DNA of 31,126 nucleotides, from contig MVAQ01000242.1 in the NCBI GenBank assembly GCA_014825775.1, positions 1 to 31,126 on the forward strand, given 5' to 3'. The notes under the pieces were generated by a model that was not told where the DNA came from, ran no database searches, and saw nothing but the letters and a program-made list of their open reading frames with translations. Each line of letters begins with the position of its first letter. The first letter of the stretch is position 1. Shown in pieces: positions 22,990 through 31,126 of the stretch. The DNA comes from Krasilnikovozyma curviuscula (lineage: Eukaryota > Basidiomycota > Tremellomycetes > Cystofilobasidiales > Mrakiaceae). The translations under genes were made by a program, and so were the position numbers.

Positions 22990-24208
22990 TGTCGTTGAAG
23001 TTGGGGCTGTCGAGGTTTTGCTGTTTTTGGGGAAGGAAGGGTGGTGTTTACTGTTGTGGTGGCTTTTCAGTGTAGAACAGAAGAAAAGGACGACGTCGGA
23101 TATCCCTTCTTTATATATGGCACTCGGAGCAAAAAATGACGCTCCGAAGAGGAAGCAGCCCAATCGTGGAAACACCGCATGCTTCGACACATCTCAGAGC
23201 GGAATGAGTGGTTTGATTGATGGTGCGTCTCTAAAGCTAAGACCAGGAAGAAAGCACACTGGTATCCCAGGGTATCCAGGTTTTAAGATCCGCTTGTTTT
23301 GAATAGGTTAGAACAAATTCACATGAGATGCTCGCGTTAACCCCACACGACATTCTGGAGCGGAAGGCGTTCAACGGTCATCAATACCCCCAAAAACTGC
23401 TCAATTAACAGGGCGTATGTTGCAGATCCGTACCATCATTGGAGTGATTCCTCTGGTCCTGCTTCCTTCCTTCTTTAAGACACAGGTGTCTTCCATGCCA
23501 ATTTTTAATGTTTCTCCGCACCCACTCACTCACATCACCCATGGGATCAGACACGTTACTTGTTACGTTTTGGAGCTCTTACCGAACGTTATTGAGCAGC
23601 CGTTATGACGAAAACAAGGAAATTACCGCATTCGGTTCATCCGAAACATCGGCGCGCGAACTTTCTTTGGGTTCCTTCAGCCCTCCTGCTGTTTTCTTTT
23701 GGATGATGGCGCTGGTTTGGGGTTGTTCTTCAGTTCCCATAATGACCGTTACCTGTATCCACTAAGAAGGTTCTATAAGTGGATAAGAATAGGATACTTA
23801 ATTGCGATGGCTGAATCCTCAACTTTGTTGAGGATCTGGCAGGAAGAAATGCTCGAGGGATGCTGAGACGACGCTCCAACTCTTTTGGGACAGGATCAAA
23901 TGCCGTAGAGAACAAAAAGGAGCTTCTAACCTCTTTGGGTCAGTGGCACATCATGCTGAACATAATTCAAGTTCATTTTAGAGGAGACCGAAAGTAAACA
24001 ACGGAGCTCGACGACATGCAGCACCGCATCTTTTCAGAATCAAACGAGGGGATCAGAGAAACTTTCACTCAATTTATCGTGCTTAGAGACAGGAAAAGAT
24101 GATCAAGCCAATTTGATATCTCAATATCGAAAGTATCCCCTTGACGCTGTTCTTTCCGTACACAGCAGAACAAACGAGGCTGATTTCTGCTCAACAAGCA
24201 GTCATAGA
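22990..24208. other. Intergenic region with promoter and coding-like exons
   Basis: From 22990 to about 23300 lies the promoter of the repeat-protein gene with a TATA box. On the minus strand from 23976 down to about 23610 short open stretches read like exons (MNLNYVQHDVPLTQR, QILNKVEDSAIAI, MGTEEQPQTSAIIQKKTAGG) but the reading frame cannot be closed across the middle intron. 23300-23600 shows nothing further. Confidence 0.35.
23111..23117 (-). promoter_or_regulatory. TATA box of the secreted repeat-protein gene
   Basis: The minus strand reads catatataaag here, 122-128 bases upstream of the gene's ATG. A strong TATA box fits a highly expressed or inducible secreted protein. Of the genes in this window it is the clearest TATA. 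Confidence 0.55.
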
Positions 24209-24932
24209 TTAAGCGGCTGAAGTGGCACCGTAGTTTGGCTGAGCTGGAGCGACACCAGCGCCAGATTGGTATTCACCGTTTCCAACTGCCGAATGAGAAA
24301 TCGTCGAGGAATTGTTGTCAGTGCAGAGCGCAGGTCGTTATCAAACTGGAGTGAGGGACGAACCATAGATATATCCACCTCTACCGTACTCCTCTTCGGC
24401 CTTCATCTTCTTGTAGATCAAGTAGAAAGCGCTGCAAGTTGGCGTGATCAGTGAGGCCATAGGTGGTGGAGGTGAAGGGTGGGGCAAGGGGGGGAAGAGT
24501 CAGTACAACTTTTCTATTTCGAAGGGATTTCTCAAGCCTAGGTCGTTATACTTGCTGGATGTGGCCTGGAATGTAACTGTCGATAAGAAAATGAAAACAT
24601 AGCAGAGAATGTAAGTACAGCTCAGTCAGTAGAGAATAGAGAAGGAGCACGAACCCCAAAACAGTCAACAAAATGTTAATCAGCAAATCACAAGAGCATC
24701 CTGTAATGAAGGCAGCAGCAGCTGGAGCTGTTGTTCGTGAAAACAAAGACTACTTTAGCGAGGAGGCGAGTGCACAGTCAAAGGCTAAGATAAGGCATCC
24801 ACGTACGGAACAGGATGGCAACGAGCATCAAGAGGACCTGAATGGAAGAAGAAGAAGCATCATGTTGAGGTTGGCGTCCAGGAAGCATCGATATTGAGCA
24901 GAACAACGTACATCGGAGGCTTGGACAGGCAT
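24209..24932 (-). CDS. PMP3: Plasma membrane proteolipid Pmp3 (UPF0057), 96 aa
   Basis: Small two-helix membrane protein that in yeast controls membrane potential and salt tolerance. Six very short exons: 24932-24912, 24837-24807, 24727-24655, 24576-24556, 24431-24364, 24285-24209. The product starts MPVQASDVLLMLVAILFPP, has the family's ITGCSCDLLINILLTVLG core and GYIPGHIHAFYLIYKKMKAE, then a Tyr/Gly/Ala-rich tail (NYGATSAA). Membrane segments are about residues 7-23 and 31-52. The fourth intron uses a GC donor (ca|gcaagt at 24555) with a normal AG acceptor; only this junction gives the conserved GHIHAFYLIY. The fungal family is usually 55-60 aa without the tail, so this is a tail-extended version as in several fungi. 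It shares an upstream region with RAX1. Confidence 0.93.
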
Positions 24933-25829
24933 GTTGGATGGGTTTGAACGTGGGTAAGGCTGGTTTCTACGATAGACGAAGCGATAGTCAGTACATTGAA
25001 CCAATACCAGACGGTAATGCAATCGAAAAGATCGGGTTGCTCACTAGGCTAGATAAGCAGAACAGTGGTTGGAGGGCAGAAAGTCCATATCAGCTGTAAG
25101 CGAACCAGGCTCAGTGCGTCACTCTCGCGTGGCTCTCTGCGCCTCTGGAAAACAAGTGGATTTCAAAATGCTCATAGGAGGAAAACGTATGCTTAGCTAT
25201 CACCACAGCAGTGTTCATCAGGGTGCTCTTGATTTGTTCCTGATTTTCTGAGTGGCGCACCAACACCTGTGAGACTTCATTGGAAGGAAATCTTGGATGA
25301 AGGTATTTGCGTTCCATGTTACCCTGTTCCATGTTACCCTCCAAGGTTGTAATGACAGCCTAGATTGGAGAGTAGTGTTGGATGGGCAGAGCTGCAAAAC
25401 ACAGGTGCGTCCGTCGCGACTTCACCGCCGAATCTCAACTTCAGAAGCGAGCTGAATCCTCGTTTCGAGGTGCTGAGCATACAGAGTGCTGCTCTCTTCT
25501 TAGCATTGAGGGCTTTTTCCCGGATCAGAGGACTCTGGATACCTTATTTTCGACTTCAAAACACTTTCAGTTGTGGCGACGAACCTCAATCTCTTTCGGA
25601 CGCGGCGAAAACTTAGTTTCCCCCCCAGTACCATTTTCAGATAGAAGACATAAGAAAGTCACAGGTTTGGGTTCTAGGGAGATGTCTAACTGCGTCTCTT
25701 TAAGAAGGATGAGGTCTTTCTCTCCAGACTAGCATCAGCCAGCCCCCTCATCCAACATCCTCCAGGGCTCTCCAGCTGCAGGGATATCACAAAGGCTCAG
25801 CTCGCAGGTCGACCCACAAGATCCAAAGC
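24933..25829. promoter_or_regulatory. Divergent region between PMP3 and the RAX1-like gene (897 bp)
   Basis: Head-to-head control region. It holds a perfect tandem repeat (see next entry) and open stretches on the plus strand at 25365-25732 that have no start context, splice partners or recognisable family. 5' untranslated exons are likely but not visible. Confidence 0.45.
25311..25340. repeat. Tandem direct repeat, 2 x 15 bp
   Basis: gttccatgttaccct occurs twice back to back (25311-25325 and 25326-25340) with no mismatch. It lies in the shared PMP3/RAX1 upstream region, about 380 bases from the PMP3 start and 490 from the RAX1 start. It could be replication slippage or a doubled protein-binding site. 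Confidence 0.9.
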
Positions 25830-27480
25830 ATGACTACCCCGTTCAAATTCAAGAAGAAGCAGCGTGGTGAAAGAGAAGTCAAAATCGAAGGTATCGGGCT
25901 TTCTGTCCCAAGAGTTTCAGGAAGAGATGAGGTTCGGGAGATCACGTTAGCTGCCATCTTACAAGGCTCCACCAAGAGGCCAGTCGATCTCAACGACCTC
26001 GTATCTTGGCTAGTCCTGGATGTCGGACGCATCGAGATGGGAGATATTGGAAGGCAGAAGGCGAAGTGGGGCGTGACTGCTTTAGGGTTTCTGATGGATT
26101 TCCAGCGGTATGCTATGCTCCATCTGCCTGTTTTTAGGACCATCAAGACTCACTCACTAATATGCCTCCTGATTTTAGATATCAAGAAGAGTTCAACCAT
26201 CTGTCCCTGGAGGACAAAAACTCGATCCCATCGCCGTACGAACTGCTCTCTGCGACGTCCCTCCCAGAACCCCAACCTCTTCGTCGTGCTTCTGGCGGAC
26301 TGAGAACAATATCAGAAGATCCTGGTGAAGGTTTCTGCACGCCCCCTGACAGAGCTATGAATGTCGCTGTCAATGCACCCGTCGCACCAACAGCAGTCGC
26401 TTTCGCCGGTCGTCAAAGGTCGTCAGCGCTTCCTACTTCTCACCCGGTACCAATCTCATACTCCCGTCCAACCTCCTCCCGAATCTTGCAACACAGGTTG
26501 AATCCCGTTCAGTCTCAACCTCTTTATCCTCACCAGCAGTCCCTCGTTGGCGTCTACTTGACCAACACGTCTGCCCTGAATGATTACTCTGGGAGCTACG
26601 CCGACAGGCTGAGGAAATTTTTTGAGACGGCCAGAGACGAGACTACTCGGACAACTCATCCGGAGGCTATGGAAGGGCTGGCTAGAGAAGTCAGGAATGT
26701 GTTTGAAAATGATCTCTTGAAAGAGTTCTTGCACCAAGCGTCGCAGAACTTGCGTCAAGGTAAGGTCTCAATCTCTTCATCAACCTCATCTTTCACAGAC
26801 TAACTGTGCTTTTGTCATGATATTCCTCAGAAACTGCTCGAGGCCGTTTCTTGGTCGGGTTCCTTTTGACCGCTTTGGCGATCACTGCGACGGTCCTTCT
26901 GGCTCTTCGGCCTTCCCCATTCCTAGCATACGGTCTCCCTCCTAACAGAGCATACCGCATCCTCACAATCCCACTCTATTTGAGCGGTCTAAACTACTTA
27001 CTGAGCTCCTGGTCTCACGTGTGCATCTGGCTGGCCCTCTTCGGTTTGAGAGAACGACGGGCGTGGGAGATCTTGGAGGAACCTGCCGTTGACGAAGAGA
27101 AGGGGAATCTTGACGATTGGGAAATGATCCCGACTACTATGGGAAAAGGTGGTCCAACGCTGAGCATCACCATCACACCTCCTGACACCGTCGATCTCAC
27201 CTCAATCTCCAGTCGAGAACTCTCACTTACGACGCCTCCACCCAAGTACGAACAGGAACCTTGTGAACTGGTCTTACCATCCCGCGAATCAACCCTCTCA
27301 AAGGTTCTCACTTCCAATGCCTTCGTCTCTTTCTGGAGATGGACCGGCTCACCGTGGAACACTTGCAGGGTCGATGATCCCACCATGCGCCATAGCCAGC
27401 TTCGAACTGCATACAATATGGCAGCACTTATATCTGTTACTTTGGTCGGTGTCACCGTGATCGTCATGTCTGTACCTTAG
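25830..27480 (+). CDS. RAX1: Rax1-like RGS-domain membrane protein, 502 aa
   Basis: Probable homologue of the fungal bud-site selection protein Rax1, which marks division sites at the cell cortex together with Rax2. Exons 25830-26107, 26179-26759, 26831-27480; both introns are 71 nt and in phase. The N-terminus is basic (FKFKKKQRG). A divergent RGS-like helical region runs to the end of exon 2, with YADRLRKFFETARDE, HPEAMEGLAREVRNVFENDL and LKEFLHQASQNL, the RGS closing pattern. Three hydrophobic segments follow: about 291-310 (GFLLTALAITATVLLAL), about 325-355 (LYLSGLNYLLSSW, VCIWLALFGL) and the last 20 residues (AALISVTLVGVTVIVM), which end the protein. Between the second and third lies a soluble Ser/Pro-rich loop of about 120 residues. 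Architecture (RGS plus C-terminal membrane helices) supports the name; the sequence is too divergent for certainty. Confidence 0.72.
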
Positions 27481-27994
27481 TGTCTTCAGCTGGTTCTTCA
27501 TGTGTCGCTCGCCGCCTCTACCTTCTGTTTTTCATTTTTCATTTTTTTTTTTATTTGGTTCCTAGCCTAATCTTCCTTGTTGTCGTGCATTGAATGCTAC
27601 TACTTATAACATCAAACATCTCTCTGTCGTATTTTGTCTATAGGATTTATATCCATCTTGACCACCATATGCGAGAGAGACCGAGACCGAGAGGTCGCAA
27701 GTTGCTTCGCCAGCACCACACCCAAAGACAACCTTGGTGAAGATCTGTTTCAATTTCTCCGACTCCATTATGTAGACCTTATGTTCTAGCAGCTGCTTTG
27801 AAGGAGTATGGAGCGACACGCGCCGTTTGGCTGATGTAGCGTGTGTTCTTGATGGGCTGAGCATTGCGGAGGACTGAGTGAGGAGAGAAATGACATCGCC
27901 TGAAAAAAGAAGGAATGGACCCAGTTATTTCTGAACTCGAATTCCCATCTGCGACATGGTGCCCCCAATGACCTTGAAAGCAAGATCTTCTCGC
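27481..27994. other. Convergent 3' region
   Basis: No gene seen. A run of T (27541-27552) sits about 60 bases past the RAX1 stop. A minus-strand ORF at 27604-27864 has no recognisable features and lies where the 3' untranslated region of the coiled-coil gene is expected. Confidence 0.45.
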
Positions 27995-28816
27995 TCAGTC
28001 CTCTATCATCCCCTCCAGCGTATTGATAACCCTACGGAACGTCGACGACTCCGATTGAGTAGCAGGAACACCAAGCTCTGCAAGACGTTTCTTCTGCCTT
28101 AATATGAGGCCGTCGTACGCTTTCTGTGCTCGTTGAATGGCGAAGTCTTGGAGGGAAGCGTTCAGTGCTTCTTTGACGCGCTGCCGCTCGTACGCAGAGA
28201 TGGAGACACCGGTCAGTCCCGAGCTGAGATGAAGATTAGGTTTTTAGTTTGGGACGCAGCGAAGGGTTGAGGTATAAGGTGATACATACTTCTTGACCAT
28301 CGACGCAACCTTTTTCTTACTCTTCTCGATGATGAGATTCCGCTCTTTCCATAGCTGCTCCTCCAGATCGTCCTGTTCCTTCCTCATCTCTCGGACTGCT
28401 TCGATGAACTTGGGGTCTGATGACAGAGACGCTATGTAGGGGAGGGACTGCTGGAAGTTCAAGGTGTGGATTTTGGCTGACGCTGCTACAGTTGGTCGAT
28501 AGACTTCATGGTACGACGAAGGACCAGGTGCAGAGCTGTAGCTAGAGTAATTGGCTGGACCCGGAGCTTCGACCGGTCGTTCTGGGTATCCTAGCGAGGG
28601 CATCGGATAACGAGAAGAACCAGGGTAGCTGATTGGCATTGAAGAAGAGACCATGGCTGGCTGCTGCTGGGTGTTCTGAATAACTTCAGGTATATTCTTC
28701 AGAGTAGCCAGGAGAGCTTGGATCCCATGAGGGTCCGCATCACTTTTCTAGAGAATTGGTGAGAACTCTGTGAAATATCTAGCAATGATGAGGCTGAAGC
28801 TTACAGACCAATCCAT
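27995..28816 (-). CDS. Uncharacterised coiled-coil protein, 232 aa
   Basis: No named family. Exons 28816-28805 (MDWS only), 28747-28290 and 28223-27995 join in phase through introns of 57 and 66 nt. The start is followed by a helix (GIQALLATLKNIPEVI), a Gln/Ser/Pro/Tyr-rich linker, then a strongly helical, charged region (MRKEQDDLEEQLWKERNLI, KKKVASMVKK). After the second intron GVSISAYERQRVKEALN leads into QDFAIQRAQKAYDGLILRQ and LAELGVP, closing with FRRVINTLEGM. The pattern LWxER, then a Trp/Tyr-Asp-Gly-Leu helix, then LGVP resembles a widespread but unnamed fungal coiled-coil protein as I remember it; I cannot name a function. No membrane segment or signal peptide, so probably nuclear or cytosolic. 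Confidence 0.75.
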
Positions 28817-30834
28817 CCTCACCACAGCCTGGATGGTAAGCAGGCAGTTTCCTTGCTTGCTCTATATGTATCAGGATTCTGCTCCGTCGATTTCTGGATA
28901 AAGTCCTGAATGAGGGAGCAAAGTGACCTTGCGCGTGAGCTGACTGCTCCCAACTTGCACTAAAGTTTGGATTATACTCCCAAGAAACAGATGGATACAG
29001 TCGTATCAGCTAATGCCGATTATATTCGGCTTTCTGACTGGCCTTGACCAACGCGTAGGAAGCGGGGAAATGAATGTCACGACGGATTGGTTGGTGTGTC
29101 CATCACTGTCTCGTGTGGACCAGGTAAAAACGTTTATTCGGTTTCTGAAATATTAATTACTGGCATGTTTGGGGGTACCGCCAGTAGTTTAGAGGTTCAT
29201 TTGAAGGCGACATTCCTTTCAGATGCTACTGGACTTGTTCGCGGTGCGTTGCGGCTGCAGGAGATCTAACCTGAGAAAAGCTTACCTATTCCTGCTTCTT
29301 ATTCGTAGGAGAGAGTATAGTTTGAGAGCTTCATGTATTTCGACTCTTATAGAACCGTAACAGGTCTCCATTTATACAGCACTCTTGAACAATGAGTGCC
29401 GTCCTTGGCAGGGAAGAAGAGTACGCTGATTGCATTGAAATCCCTATTAATTGAGACGGAGTACAGAGAACTACGGGAAGGCTTCAAATTATAGGACCGA
29501 CTCGTACAAGTAAGTTGGATCCTTATTGCTTGATACGACACCAACGACTTGCTGACTTTACGCATTCAGATATCGTGCTGAATTACCCCCAGCAGTGTGA
29601 CGACTCTGCTTCCCCCTTGTTCATAGTTACAAAGTGATCTGTCGCTATAAATGCTGTGTCCGCCGCTGGAGCTGGATCATGTGTTGTAGGTTCTGGGATT
29701 TCGCGACAAGCGCAGATCGACCGCTCTCGCTGCAGATGGCATTAGCTTTGACTCTCTATTGGTTAAATCTTCTTAAGGAGGAACAAGATAAGACTTTTGA
29801 CTTCTTCTTTCTCGTCGGTTGATGCTCTAACATCTCCAGGCTGGCGCATAGCAAGTCTCAAATCATGACAATGAACCTCCACCTGATATAAGCACCCTCC
29901 TGTAGGTATTCCGCGATGGTTATTGAGTTGCTGAATGCGATACTGACTTTTGACCTAGGAGACCTGTTTTGCTTCAACGACGCTGGACTGGTGATCGTTC
30001 CATTGACTTGCACGGAACCGGTCGGATCTCCTTCTACAGGGGCTACCTGCTTCCGGCCAATTAGCCCGCTTTCTCTACGCTAGCATGTTGAAGTTTTTGA
30101 AGAAGTTTAGTGTGAGTTTCATCTTCGGATGGTCAAAACAATGGGGTCTCGTTGACATTGATCCGGACGCAATTCCGCGTCGGACGAGTTAGCAAGCGCG
30201 CTGCTTTGACCTCCACTGACCTCATGTCGTGGCCCACATCCTTATCACCCCCTGCTGTGCAATTTTCTTGTGATCTTTTGCTTCATCTTCTATCACAAGG
30301 TGGCCTTCGCAGGCTTTCCCATCGCTTAGGGATGTTTGATCCTACCAGGTAATGGTCACGGTGATTTAGACCTTGTGGATCTCTGCCCATCACCTGCACC
30401 TACAGGGCCAGCGATCACATGCACATGCATTTGGCATGTTGCATGCTTCCTCAGCAGGTGGACTCAGTGGACAGACAGGCGTCATCGAGGTAGGGAGATT
30501 GGGTGCGCGTAGGGCTCGTCCGCTCTGGCGCAGGGGCGAAGTCTTGGCACTTGCCTCTCCACAGGTGAGCCATACGACGCACCTCCTAGGCGCATAGTGT
30601 TTTCCTCGATAGCTGGCGATAACGCACATGGATATTACTAGAAATCGTATGGATCTCGCTGCCGGCCCAGCTGCCGGTCGATGGCACTGCGTGCTGGCCT
30701 AAGATGGGCGAGTCCGCTCACGAGGGTCCACCGAGAAAATTTCCCAAAACAATTTGAGGTTTCATACTTATAGTAAGGAACTTATCAAGGCCCGTAACTT
30801 CTCTTAAAACCATCAAGTGTCGTTGCTCGCAAAG
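28817..30834. other. About 2 kb without a convincing gene
   Basis: Both strands carry only short ORFs without recognisable motifs, and I could not join any into a longer frame. It separates two divergent genes and is the longest such gap here. Notable elements: a plus-strand reading with donor-like and acceptor-like sites at 29070-29250, a CCAAT at 30057-30061, and a cluster of overlapping catgca/gcatgc words at 30416-30446. A long promoter for the gene at 30835 or an unseen non-coding RNA are both possible. Confidence 0.4.
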
Positions 30835-31126
30835 ATGTCGAAGGCCAACGAGATCTTGCAGGCCTCAGTGCCCTCCGAGTCCAACCCAGTCGGCTTCCAC
30901 AACGACCTCGACGAGAAGGATATAGGATTCACAGATGAGAAGAAGGGTGCTCCAGGATTCATCTCCGAAGCCGCTTTCGATGATGAAGATGAAGCTCAGC
31001 TGAAAAAGACTGAGCTCATGGAGGTCCGTTCTTGAGAATCTCTTCGTGTTTGTTTTCATTCTTTTTCTCACCCGATTTTTTTTTTTTTTTTTGGCCAGGC
31101 TCGTCTTGCCGCCGATGAAGCTTTTG
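30835..31126 (+). CDS. Start of an unidentified gene (3' end missing)
   Basis: First exon 30835-31023 encodes 63 residues, MSKANEILQASVPSESNP then an acidic stretch (DDEDEAQLKKTELME). A GT-AG intron of 75 nt (31024-31098) leads to the second exon, ARLAADEAF, cut by the window edge. The ATG lies after a CT/A-rich leader (cttctcttaaaacc, caaagatg) with A at -3, good fungal start context. The intron's acceptor is preceded by an uninterrupted run of 17 T. An acidic, soluble start of this kind is often seen ahead of transporters, but nothing in the visible part proves a family. Confidence 0.55.

Noticed and set aside
22895..23302. 135-aa plus-strand ORF
   Set aside because: It lies antisense to the signal-peptide exon and TATA-containing promoter of the secreted repeat protein.
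23789..23797. gtatcctat donor resembling a U12-type intron
   Set aside because: There is no convincing U12 branch sequence before the acceptor, and tremellomycetes are not known to me to retain U12 introns.
25365..25732. Two overlapping plus-strand ORFs upstream of RAX1
   Set aside because: No family features, no clear start context and no splice into the RAX1 frame; more likely leader or promoter sequence.
27604..27864. 86-aa minus-strand ORF
   Set aside because: It sits in the expected 3' untranslated region of the coiled-coil gene and has no recognisable domain.

Overview
The window looks like nuclear DNA of a basidiomycete yeast, most likely a tremellomycete (Cryptococcus/Kwoniella/Phaffia-like). 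The evidence is closely packed genes on both strands, many short introns (mostly about 50-125 nt), micro-exons, and fungal families such as a tyrosine-type bHLH SREBP, an endoglycoceramidase-related GH5 enzyme, Pmp3, Rax1 and Mrh4. I read 13 genes by joining exons by eye. Of the 52 introns placed, 51 are GT-AG and one is GC-AG. No rRNA, tRNA, CRISPR array, transposon or viral gene was seen.

Layout. 1-1624 (+): 3' part of a medium-chain-type acyl-CoA dehydrogenase, cut by the window edge. 2048-3052 (-): a seven-exon orphan, possibly extending upstream through coding-like fragments to about 4030. 4560-6951 (-): GH5 endoglycoceramidase-related glycosidase. 7779-9249 (-): conserved-looking orphan, sharing a 124-bp divergent promoter with a secreted S1/P1 nuclease (9374-11352, +). 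11611-15046 (-): membrane-bound SREBP (SRE1), head to head with the mitochondrial DEAD-box helicase MRH4 (15911-18985, +). 19579-21914 (+): protein with a likely NT-C2 domain. 21995-22989 (-): secreted Val/Ser/Asp repeat protein. 24209-24932 (-): PMP3, head to head with a RAX1-like RGS/membrane protein (25830-27480, +). 27995-28816 (-): coiled-coil protein of unknown role. After about 2 kb without a convincing gene, a new gene begins at 30835 (+) and runs off the end.

The genes do not form an operon or an obvious cluster. Several concern lipids or membranes: acyl-CoA dehydrogenase (fatty acid breakdown), the GH5 enzyme (glucosylceramide or sterylglucoside), SREBP (sterol and oxygen response), and Pmp3 and Rax1 (plasma membrane and bud site). 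The best regulatory observation is a near-perfect sterol-regulatory-element match 184 bp upstream of the SRE1 start, suggesting autoregulation. I found no clear sign of a wholly new system. The less explained parts are the orphan at 2.0-4.0 kb, the coding-like exons at 23.6-24.0 kb, and the gene-poor stretch before 30.8 kb.
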